This document shows, piece by piece, positions 34,954 through 42,503 of a stretch of 47,875 nucleotides of DNA (positions within the stretch are counted from its first letter, which is position 1; every line of letters starts with the position of its first letter). The notes beneath the pieces are model-generated. The model was given only the letters and a program-made list of their open reading frames with translations. It did not search any database and was not told the DNA's origin. Both the position numbers and the translations under genes were made by a program. Origin of the DNA: Coxiella sp. RIFCSPHIGHO2_12_FULL_42_15 (GTDB taxonomy: Bacteria; Pseudomonadota; Gammaproteobacteria; Coxiellales; Coxiellaceae); assembly GCA_001797285.1 (NCBI GenBank), contig MGOZ01000037.1, forward strand, positions 1 through 47,875, written 5' to 3'.

Positions 34954-35357
34954 TACCCATCACGATCCATTTTTAGGGTTTGTATGCGTCACAAAATTAT
35001 TTAAAATAAAATTATTAGCCCACTCTCCGTCGTCCTCGTGCGAGGCTGTCTGCAAAAATTGAGAAAAATATTTAAATTTCACAGCCAAGTCACGGGGATC
35101 CATCTTAAAATCTATGAAAAAACTTTCTTACCGTTACATTTGGTGTTATCTCTGCGTGAGTGGATTTACCAAAAAATATGAACTTAAAATTCTTTCACGA
35201 TCGAAATTTGGATCCCCGCGATTCGGCCGTAACAGTTCAATATTTTTTTTAATTTCTTTAGACGGCCTCACGCGAGGATGACGAGCTTGGGTTAATTTAT
35301 TTTCCTTAACTATTTTTTCAATTCAGTTCTGAACCTAAAAATCGATTGCAATCGATA
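34954..35357. mobile_element. 404-bp near-palindromic MITE-like element (copy 2, inverted)
   Basis: Inverted relative to the copy at 9076-9418. Ends are TACCCATCACGATCC and, inverted, TATCGATTGCAATCG, each followed by ATTTTTAG, with TA outside both (34952-34953, 35358-35359). It is colinear with copy 1 apart from point changes and one 61-base block (35135-35195) absent from copy 1, exactly the length difference. No coding capacity. It occupies most of the gap between the helicase and the 237-aa orphan. Confidence 0.8.
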
Positions 35358-35399
35358 TAATTTAGGTAACAAGCTTAACCTATTAAATAAAGATATGGA

Positions 35400-36113
35400 T
35401 CAGCAATTCCCGATGGGTCTTTCCTGATGACTGCCCATGAGACATAGCTCCATTTCTCCGCCTGGTTCATTTTCATTGAGCATTTTTTCTAATTTCTGAA
35501 GCAATACTTCAAAACCCTTACCCGACGCAACGGTATAAAGATTTTCATAACCTCGCATTTTTTCAGCTAATTTTACTTGCAAAATATAGGCTTCTTTGTC
35601 TTCTTTCGTTTTTCTCACAAAGCGATACGTCATTTTGTTTAAGATATATTCGAATTCCTTATCAAAATCATCAGGAAACGAATAGGTTTCATAATCATAC
35701 CCTTTCTCTTGTTTCCCAATTTTCTCTCGAATCTGTTGAGTCCATTGTTTTTCTAATTCCTTTATTTCTTCTTCTAACCACCTCGCCCACTCACCATAAC
35801 TATAACCATTCGCCGGAAAAAACTGTTCAGCTAATTGATTTAAAATAAAATCTCTGCGCGTACTGACCCCTGAAAATACTCCAGGGTTTGTTGTTTTCAA
35901 CATACGATAAAGTGTGCTTAATAACAGGTGATAATGATGCGAATCTGAATTTTCTCCACGATCAATAACGTTGATAACCTCTTCCAGCGCTTGGTATTTA
36001 TAACGAGGACCAAATAAACTGGATTTTTTCGCCTTCTCAGATTGTAATTTTTCCCTAACGGTTGCAAGTAACTTTTTATATTTCTCATCAGAAAATTTAT
36101 AACTAGGCTGCAT
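35400..36113 (-). CDS. 237-aa orphan protein
   Basis: A soluble, highly charged, helix-rich protein (for example WARWLEEEIKELEKQWTQQI and a Lys/Glu-rich C-terminal third). No signal peptide, membrane segment or catalytic motif is visible. A GGTGGGGGGA ribosome site precedes the ATG. It stands alone, surrounded by repeats. It resembles the other orphans of this window (3404 and 7963 genes) only in character, not in recognisable sequence. A secreted effector is possible but unsupported. Confidence 0.7.
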   Translation of the reverse strand: MQPSYKFSDEKYKKLLATVREKLQSEKAKKSSLFGPRYKYQALEEVINVIDRGENSDSHHYHLLLSTLYRMLKTTNPGVFSGVSTRRDFILNQLAEQFFPANGYSYGEWARWLEEEIKELEKQWTQQIREKIGKQEKGYDYETYSFPDDFDKEFEYILNKMTYRFVRKTKEDKEAYILQVKLAEKMRGYENLYTVASGKGFEVLLQKLEKMLNENEPGGEMELCLMGSHQERPIGNC

Positions 36114-36329
36114 TGCTATTTCCCCCCACCTTTAATTAAATCAGTACTCATGGATATTTTATGTCACCTTGATTAAAAATATATTAACATGCGCATGATT
36201 AAAAATTTTCAAAAAGAAGCCATCATTCAGCTTTTGTTAATCTAGCTTTGCTGCATTACCCAACCAGTAAACCATTTTTTACGAGGACATATAGATGCAT
36301 ATTTTGCGTATTTCTCAAATCCGCTAATC

Positions 36330-36398
36330 TGGATTCCGGATCGCGCGCCGTGATAACACATCACCCTTTACAAGTTAGGGAGACGGCGCTTGTCCGGA
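36330..36398. repeat. Imperfect inverted repeat
   Basis: CTGGATTCCGGATCGCGCGCCGT faces, in inverted order, GACGGCGCTTGTCCGGAACGA; the shared cores are TTCCGGA and GCGCCGT. It lies in the gap 36114-36445, which otherwise shows no gene; about 36114-36290 holds nothing I can identify. Confidence 0.45.
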
Positions 36399-36445
36399 AC
36401 GACGGGGCCGGGGACGTGAGCCATTGCTCAGGAACTTGAAGATGA

Positions 36446-36952
36446 TTACCTATCCACACACGGCGAATAATCTTTATTATCTTTATACGCGCTAAAACTA
36501 ATTTCAGCCGTCGAGGGAACCGCGACATAGCCACCACCGCTATCCCCCGAAAGCGTGAAGCTACGTGACCCTACAAGCTGACAAGTCTTGCTAAGACCCT
36601 CTGCACAAATGCTCGCACTAATCGTTATTGAAGCCGGTAATTGGCTAATCCCCAGGATTTTGAGAAAGTCACCCACCCGACTGGCTGGAAGCTGAAATCC
36701 CTTAAAGCCAGAACCTCCCCCAGCAACACAAGCTGGGCCATCGTCGAGAGTCGAACCCGCCGCCGATACCTGCATATTGATCCAACGCCCTGTATACCTA
36801 TCAGGTCCACCCGGCACGTCAACGAAGTTAAGCTGACACAACAAGGTGCCCCCCCCATTATTATTCGACCCTAACTTGGGTAATCCCGCTTGACTGCTAC
36901 TCACTGCAAGCACCATAGCCCCCAACATAATCGCACGTTGTAATTTTTGCAT
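36446..36952 (-). CDS. Secreted protein of unknown function
   Basis: A 168-aa protein with a signal peptide (MQKLQRAIMLGAMVLAVSSS, cleavage after QAG region). The mature part is glycine- and serine-rich and beta-like, with cysteines in TLLCQLN, PACVAGG, SICAEGLSKTCQ and YSPCVDR. The ATG at 36952 follows AAGGGG. No family recognised. It lies divergent from the type I secretion operon, but has an ordinary Sec signal and so is not a type I substrate. Confidence 0.7.
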   Translation of the reverse strand: MQKLQRAIMLGAMVLAVSSSQAGLPKLGSNNNGGGTLLCQLNFVDVPGGPDRYTGRWINMQVSAAGSTLDDGPACVAGGGSGFKGFQLPASRVGDFLKILGISQLPASITISASICAEGLSKTCQLVGSRSFTLSGDSGGGYVAVPSTAEISFSAYKDNKDYSPCVDR

Positions 36953-37077
36953 AGCACACCCCTTGCATTTTAAGTGACTGCTGACTTTAGGTGGCAAGTA
37001 TATCAGACCCACCAAGGATTGCGCAAAACCAATGTGGGTTGGCTAATTTTTATTCATTTTTTTTCAATAACATATTG

Positions 37078-37083
37078 TATACT
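37078..37083 (+). promoter_or_regulatory. Candidate -10 box of the type I secretion operon
   Basis: TATACT lies 42 bases before the ABC transporter start codon, behind a T-rich tract. No good -35 hexamer is seen. Confidence 0.3.
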
Positions 37084-37125
37084 TAATAGGTAAAGTAAAA
37101 TCTCCTTAATCCTGGAAACATTCGT

Positions 37126-39282
37126 ATGAACGAAATAACTCAATCAAAACCATTTGATGCAGGAGTCACCACCTTGCTGAATGCATTGGTGGATCTTACC
37201 TACGTGTACGAAAGACGAATGACCCCAGAAGCCCTTGTCAGTGGGCTTCCTATTGAAGAAAACACCTTGACACCTGACCTTTTCCAACGCGCTGCAGAAC
37301 GCGCTCATTTTATCAGTAAAATTTCAGAGGCCGATTTTGAAAGTATTACCCCCTCGCTATTGCCGTGTATTTTATTTTTAAAAAATAATCAGTTCTGTCT
37401 GCTGGCTGAGCTTAACCCAGAAAATGCAACCGTCTTGGTCGATCAAAAAAAAATAGTGATTCCACTTTCTGCGCTAAAACAAGAATATGATCGCTCTATT
37501 ATCCTCATTAGACCCAAAGAAGAATCCTTTGAAGAAACGATAGACGAAACTTTTCAAGTTAAAAAAGCACGGTGGTTTTGGAAAGCCATTCAAGGAACCT
37601 GGTCGTCTTATTCAGAAGTGTTGCTCGCTTCTTTTTTTATTAACCTGTTTGCGCTGGCCTCCCCTCTGTTTGCCATGAACGTTTACGATCGTGTTATTCC
37701 CAACTCGGCGCTGCCCACCCTATGGGTACTTGCACTGGGCGTTTTTCTCATTTTTGGCTTCGATTTTTTATTGCGTACGCTAAGGGCCCACTTTGTGGAT
37801 AATGCAGCCTGTCGCATCGATTCTAAGCTTTCAGCGCAGATTTTTGAGCACATTTTAAATATGCGTCTCACAGAACGCCCTAAATCCGTTGGTTCCATTA
37901 TTAATTCTCTGAACGGATTTGAAATCTTTCGCGATTTTATGGCTTCCTTAACACTAACCGTACTCATTGATTTTCCCTTTAGCATTATTTTTCTCATTGT
38001 TATCGGAATTATCGCTGGAAAGTTGGTTATGGTTCCCCTCATCCTCATCCCCGTTATCTTCGTCACCAGTCTTTTTATTCAAGCCCCATTGGTGAATACG
38101 ATCAAAAAAAACTATGCCGCTTCTGGCGCAAAGCAGCATACCTTGATTGAATCACTGATCGGCGTATCCGATATTAAAGCACAAAATGCAGAAAGCTCTA
38201 TCCAACGCAAATGGGAACAACTGGTGAGCTATACCACAGAGCTCAACACAAAGCTTAAATTTCTCACGGGATTATCCGCTAACGTGGCATTTTTTTCTCA
38301 ATATATTGGGTCAACCATCACGATCATTGGTGGTGTCTATATGATTGCAAATAATGACATTACGATGGGCGCCTTAATTGCGTGCACCATTCTAACAGGA
38401 CGCGCCCTCGCACCGGTGGCCCAAATTGTTGGTTTAGTCATGCGTTACTATCAGTCAATCACTAGCCTAAAAGGTATTGACAAGATCATGAAGCTTCCCG
38501 TGGAGCGGCCTCCAGACAAAGTTTTCTTAAATCCAGAAACCATCCATGGAAGAATCCAGCTGCAAAATGTCTCTTTTAAATACCAAGGTGCTCAGCTCAC
38601 TTCTTTAAAAAATATCAATCTCACCATCATGCCTGGAGAGCGTATTGCAGTCATTGGTAAAATAGGGGCGGGAAAAACAACGCTGCTCAATGTCATCGCT
38701 GGCTTTTACCCAGTAAAAGAAGGCAAAGTTTTCCTTGATGATATCGATATACAAGACATTGACCCTATGCTAACCAGAAAATACATTGGTTTCGTTTCCC
38801 AACATTCGACTCTATTCAGTGGAACGTTACGCGATAATATTTTACTCGGTAATCCCAATGCTTCAGATCAAGCCATACTGAATGCCATTACAATCTCTGG
38901 ATTGATCACTTTCATTAAAGAAACACCCGAAGGAATGAATTTTCAAGTCGGTGAACGGGGTGATAATCTTTCTGGAGGACAACGACAATCCGTTGCCATT
39001 GCACGCTCGCTACTGAATAACCCCAGCTTTCTCATGTTTGATGAGCCTACCGCATTTATAGATGAATTAAACGAATCACTTTTTAAAGAAAGGCTTTCTG
39101 TATATGCGCAAAACAAGACACTGATTTTATCAACGCATAAACCCAGCATGTTAGCGCTGGTCACTCGAATCATCATCTTAGATCGTGGCATTCTCGTCGC
39201 CGACGGCCCCAAAGATGAAATTCTGAATGCATTAAAGGCAAAAGCTTTACGTACTCCAGATCCGAAAAAAGGGACACCATGA
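37126..39282 (+). CDS. lssB: Type I secretion ABC transporter (LssB/LapB type)
   Basis: Inner-membrane ATPase/permease that recognises C-terminal RTX signals and drives export. The 718 aa comprise an N-terminal C39-peptidase-like domain without a catalytic Cys-His pair (about 1-130), a six-helix membrane domain (about 160-440, e.g. NVYDRVIPNSALPTLWVLAL) and an ATPase domain. The latter has Walker A GKIGAGKTTLL (about 509), signature LSGGQRQ (about 614) and Walker B FLMFDEPTAFID (about 634). The membrane domain's NVYDRVIPN is typical of the LssB/LapB branch used for giant adhesins. Its stop overlaps the next start by four bases. The cargo is presumably the giant protein facing it at 42504. Confidence 0.93.
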   Translation: MNEITQSKPFDAGVTTLLNALVDLTYVYERRMTPEALVSGLPIEENTLTPDLFQRAAERAHFISKISEADFESITPSLLPCILFLKNNQFCLLAELNPENATVLVDQKKIVIPLSALKQEYDRSIILIRPKEESFEETIDETFQVKKARWFWKAIQGTWSSYSEVLLASFFINLFALASPLFAMNVYDRVIPNSALPTLWVLALGVFLIFGFDFLLRTLRAHFVDNAACRIDSKLSAQIFEHILNMRLTERPKSVGSIINSLNGFEIFRDFMASLTLTVLIDFPFSIIFLIVIGIIAGKLVMVPLILIPVIFVTSLFIQAPLVNTIKKNYAASGAKQHTLIESLIGVSDIKAQNAESSIQRKWEQLVSYTTELNTKLKFLTGLSANVAFFSQYIGSTITIIGGVYMIANNDITMGALIACTILTGRALAPVAQIVGLVMRYYQSITSLKGIDKIMKLPVERPPDKVFLNPETIHGRIQLQNVSFKYQGAQLTSLKNINLTIMPGERIAVIGKIGAGKTTLLNVIAGFYPVKEGKVFLDDIDIQDIDPMLTRKYIGFVSQHSTLFSGTLRDNILLGNPNASDQAILNAITISGLITFIKETPEGMNFQVGERGDNLSGGQRQSVAIARSLLNNPSFLMFDEPTAFIDELNESLFKERLSVYAQNKTLILSTHKPSMLALVTRIIILDRGILVADGPKDEILNALKAKALRTPDPKKGTP

Positions 39283-40640
39283 ATAAAAACGAGAATCGCA
39301 TCACACCCAACGATCGAGAGAAAAATAGCGCTCTCCACGATTTCATGCAAGGACTAAATTTACGCTTTTTGAAAGGGCCTAAAAAAAGTCAACACTATAT
39401 TCTTTTCTTTTGTATCGCCTGCGTTTGTAGCTTGGTCGTTTGGGCTCATTTTTCAAAAATAGATGAAGTGATTCGCGGTGTAGGCAAAGTAATTCCTTCC
39501 GGAAAAATTCAAGTGATACAGCATTTGGAGGGTGGCGTCATTGAAAAAATCTTAGTTCGTGAAGGTGAAAAAGTAACAAAGGGGCAGGTCCTCATGGAAA
39601 TCGATGACACCAGTTACACAGCGCTTCTCACTGAGGGTCTCCTAAAAAAACTTGCCATCCAGGCTAAAATTGCCCGTCTTGCAGCAGAATCGAAAGGGCA
39701 ACCTTTTGAGATTCCTTCTGAAGGCGCTTCTCAAAAGCAACAGGTGACCTACATGAAAAGCGAACATGAGGTCTATCTGGCAGACCAAGCCGCTGAAAAA
39801 AACCGGGAATCCACCGCTCAAAATCAGCTTGAACAACGCCAAAAAGAATCGTTGAGAGCGCAAGAAAAAATAAATAAGCTCAATGACAGTTTAAAATTGG
39901 TCAAAGAAGAATATGAAATGACAAAATCACTTTACCAAGAAGGGGCCGCCGCAAAAGTCGAAGTGTTACGCAGTGAACGGCAAGTCAAAGAATTAATGGG
40001 TGATATTGCGGATACACAAGTAGCAAAAGCGCAGAGTGATAGTGCTGTACTGGAAGCAGAAAGTCGTCTCAGGGAAATTCAAACTGATTTTCGCAGTAAA
40101 GCCGCAAAAGAACTGGTTAGTGCAAAAGCAGAGCTTCAAGAACAAATACAAACGAATATTTCGCTACAAGATCGTGCCACTCGCACTGTACTAAGGTCCC
40201 CTGTGAATGGTATTGTCAATGTGATGAACGTGAACACGATAGGAGGTACCGTTAAGCCGGGGGAGACTATCATAGAAATTGTTCCTGAAGGCGAACAATT
40301 GTTAGTCGAGGCAAAAATCCTTCCCAAAGATATTGCGGCTGTGCACATTGGAGAAAAAGCGATTGTGAAACTGTCTGCGTATGATTTTGTGATTTATGGA
40401 GGACTGAATGGCACCGTACAAAATGTAGGGGCGGATTCTATCACGGATAAAGAAGGGAAAACGTTTTATATGGCCACCATATTAACTGAGAAAGATTATC
40501 TGGGTACCGAGAAAAAACCGTTGCGCATTCTTCCAGGAATGATGGCGCAAATTGACATTTTGGCGGGTAAACGATCCTTGCTATCCTATATTTTGAAGCC
40601 TTTATTACGCGGCTCAAAAGAAGCCCTAAGAGAAAGATAA
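39279..40640 (+). CDS. lssD: HlyD-family membrane-fusion protein of the type I exporter
   Basis: A 453-aa periplasmic adaptor linking the ABC transporter to the outer-membrane channel. One N-terminal membrane helix (YILFFCIACVCSLVVWAHFS, about residues 38-57) precedes the lipoyl half GGVIEKILVREGEKVTKGQV, long coiled coils (about 130-290), the second lipoyl half RSPVNGIVNVMNVNTIGG and a beta-barrel domain (AIVKLSAYDFVIYGGLNGTV). Starts inside the transporter's stop codon region and ends seven bases before the TolC-like gene: one operon. Confidence 0.93.
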   Translation: MNKNENRITPNDREKNSALHDFMQGLNLRFLKGPKKSQHYILFFCIACVCSLVVWAHFSKIDEVIRGVGKVIPSGKIQVIQHLEGGVIEKILVREGEKVTKGQVLMEIDDTSYTALLTEGLLKKLAIQAKIARLAAESKGQPFEIPSEGASQKQQVTYMKSEHEVYLADQAAEKNRESTAQNQLEQRQKESLRAQEKINKLNDSLKLVKEEYEMTKSLYQEGAAAKVEVLRSERQVKELMGDIADTQVAKAQSDSAVLEAESRLREIQTDFRSKAAKELVSAKAELQEQIQTNISLQDRATRTVLRSPVNGIVNVMNVNTIGGTVKPGETIIEIVPEGEQLLVEAKILPKDIAAVHIGEKAIVKLSAYDFVIYGGLNGTVQNVGADSITDKEGKTFYMATILTEKDYLGTEKKPLRILPGMMAQIDILAGKRSLLSYILKPLLRGSKEALRER

Positions 40641-40647
40641 AAATCGT

Positions 40648-42000
40648 ATGGCTAAACGGATTTTTTTAATATTAATGTGTAATACAGCCTTTTGGGCGCT
40701 GATGGGTGATGCTCGCGCAGACTCACTAAAAGAAGCGGTTGCAAAAGCCGTCATTACCAACCCGGAAATTTTGGTTCGTATAAGTCAAGAACAACAGGCA
40801 CATCAAAGACTACGACAAAGCACTGGAGAGTTTCTTCCATCCCTCGATGCAACTGCTTCCGATGGTACAGAAGATAGCTTAAATTTTTCCACGGGAAATC
40901 AATGGGCCAATCTGAGACGCAGTGATATGGATATTTCGTTGACACAAAATATCTTTCGCGGATTAAAAACCTACTACGCAATAAAAGAAAACCATGCACG
41001 CATGGGTGCGGCACAATCATCCACAAATTTGACTGCTCAGGATCTAGCACTTTTTGCAGCAGAATCTTACATTAACGTCATCAGAAACCAGCAGCTGATC
41101 GAAATTTCAAAAAATAACGTTCAAGCACATCAACGGACGTTTAAATTAATCGATCGCCGAACGAAAGTCGGATTGAGTTCACGCGCAGACACAGAGCTGG
41201 CATCGGGTCGGCTTTCTAGCGCTGAAGCGGATTATGTCGAACAAATCAAAAGTCAAGCCGACACTTTTGCAACGTACGAAAGAATTATTGGCGATACGCC
41301 CCATAACCCTCATCTACACAGTCGGTATGTCCCTTATACCACCTTGGGTTTACCCCGTATCATTAAGTTAGCATTGATCAATAACCCTGCTATGAAAAAA
41401 GCACTGTACGACATTCACATTGCGTCAAACGTTTATAAGCAAGATTATTCGCAGTTTACTCCTTCCATTGACCTTATCTTACGCCAATACCGCGGACACA
41501 ATATTTCTGGGGTCGAAGGACCACTGTACAACACTTCGGGGCTGGTACGACTTTCATGGAATTTATTCCGTGGCGGATCGGATATTGCAAAAACAAAAGA
41601 AGATGCCTACAAAAAAGTAGAAACACAAGATGAAGCTGCGCGGTTACGACGCGAAATTATCGAAAAAACCACCCTCACCTATAATCAAATGAAAAGAGAT
41701 CAAAAGACACTGCCCCTTTATGGAACCCACGTGAAAAAACTCACTTTCGTCCTGAATGCGTACCGCAAGCAATATATTGCGGGGAAGCGTACGTTGTTGG
41801 ATGTGCTTAACTCGGAATTAGAACTCTACAACGCCAAACGAAGATACATTACCACCGAATATGACCTTCTCGTGACACAATACACGTTGCTTAACCGCAT
41901 GGGCGTCCTCTTATGCGCATTCGAAATGCGATCCCCTATGCAAAGGTGCCCCGCCGTCTTGGCTCAAAGGACCAAAAATTCTCAGCTAAAAATGTCCTGA
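40648..42000 (+). CDS. TolC-family outer membrane protein of the type I exporter
   Basis: A 450-aa outer-membrane channel subunit with a signal peptide (MAKRIFLILMCNTAFWALMG, cleavage near ARA-DS). SLKEAVAKAVITNPEIL is the usual LapE/AggA-type start, and TYYAIKENHARMGAAQSS and the second repeat's YIAGKRTLLDVLNSELELYN follow. It completes the transporter-adaptor-channel trio. It differs from the other TolC-family protein at 6082, so the two serve separate machines. A stem CTGAGGC/GCCTCAG (41997-42020) includes its stop codon. Confidence 0.92.
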   Translation: MAKRIFLILMCNTAFWALMGDARADSLKEAVAKAVITNPEILVRISQEQQAHQRLRQSTGEFLPSLDATASDGTEDSLNFSTGNQWANLRRSDMDISLTQNIFRGLKTYYAIKENHARMGAAQSSTNLTAQDLALFAAESYINVIRNQQLIEISKNNVQAHQRTFKLIDRRTKVGLSSRADTELASGRLSSAEADYVEQIKSQADTFATYERIIGDTPHNPHLHSRYVPYTTLGLPRIIKLALINNPAMKKALYDIHIASNVYKQDYSQFTPSIDLILRQYRGHNISGVEGPLYNTSGLVRLSWNLFRGGSDIAKTKEDAYKKVETQDEAARLRREIIEKTTLTYNQMKRDQKTLPLYGTHVKKLTFVLNAYRKQYIAGKRTLLDVLNSELELYNAKRRYITTEYDLLVTQYTLLNRMGVLLCAFEMRSPMQRCPAVLAQRTKNSQLKMS

Positions 42001-42020
42001 GGCCAGGAATTTCGCCTCAG
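41997..42020 (+). terminator. GC-rich stem at the end of the exporter operon
   Basis: CTGAGGC and GCCTCAG pair around a 10-base loop, beginning at the stop codon of the TolC-like gene. No T-run follows, so termination is uncertain. Confidence 0.3.
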
Positions 42021-42060
42021 AATGAGCCAGAAATAAATACGACACTGTACTATATTACAG

Positions 42061-42129
42061 TTAACCCGAATATTTCACATCGAGCTGCGAGGGTCGGTGT
42101 GCCGCTAACGGGAAGGTCTTTTGCTTGAA
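42061..42129. repeat. Half copy of palindromic family E (copy 3)
   Basis: Matches 31360-31428 (TTAACCCGAATATTTCACATC, then GCGAGGGTCGGT, then the GGGAAGGTCTTTTG arm) but has no right arm nearby. As only one side of the palindrome remains, it cannot form the long hairpin. Confidence 0.65.
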
Positions 42130-42150
42130 TAACGACAGGAGCTTAATTTC

Positions 42151-42417
42151 ATGAGTAAAAAACAAGATCGCAAATCTACTGAAATATACGCCGATGGCAT
42201 GGGTTTTGTGGTTTTGCTCGGAGGAATGATAAGAGCAAATCTGATCAAATTCATCCCGGATGAGGCAAACCCCGAAAAACCAAAGATCGAAGTTGATTAT
42301 AATTTGATTATGAGTCCACAGGCCTTTATGCAAATGACCGGGGTCGTCAACGATTTCATGCAAAAACTAAAAGACTCTGGAATGATTGTGAGCAAAGAGA
42401 AAAAAAAGGAAGAATAA
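42151..42417 (+). CDS. 88-aa protein, faintly DUF3467-like
   Basis: A small soluble protein with IYADGMGFVVLLGGMIRANL, then DYNLIMSPQAFMQMTGVVND, and a lysine-rich end. The order (Tyr-Ala start, an acidic P-containing loop, then LIMSPxxFxxM helix) recalls DUF3467, a family of short proteins of unknown role, but the match is weak. A CAGGAG ribosome site is 12 bases before the ATG, just after a repeat half. It lies between the exporter operon and its presumed cargo. Confidence 0.6.
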   Translation: MSKKQDRKSTEIYADGMGFVVLLGGMIRANLIKFIPDEANPEKPKIEVDYNLIMSPQAFMQMTGVVNDFMQKLKDSGMIVSKEKKKEE

Positions 42418-42503
42418 CAAGCGTTCAGCGACCCTGGACATTGCTTCACGTTCGACCTCCGCGGCAGCCGCTGCAGAAAGTGGCGGCTGCCCAGAACCCC
42501 GAA

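Noticed and set aside
35400-35412. CAGCAATTCCC at the end of the 237-aa gene as another 181-bp element end
   Set aside because: Only 11 bases match and the sequence diverges at once; probably chance.
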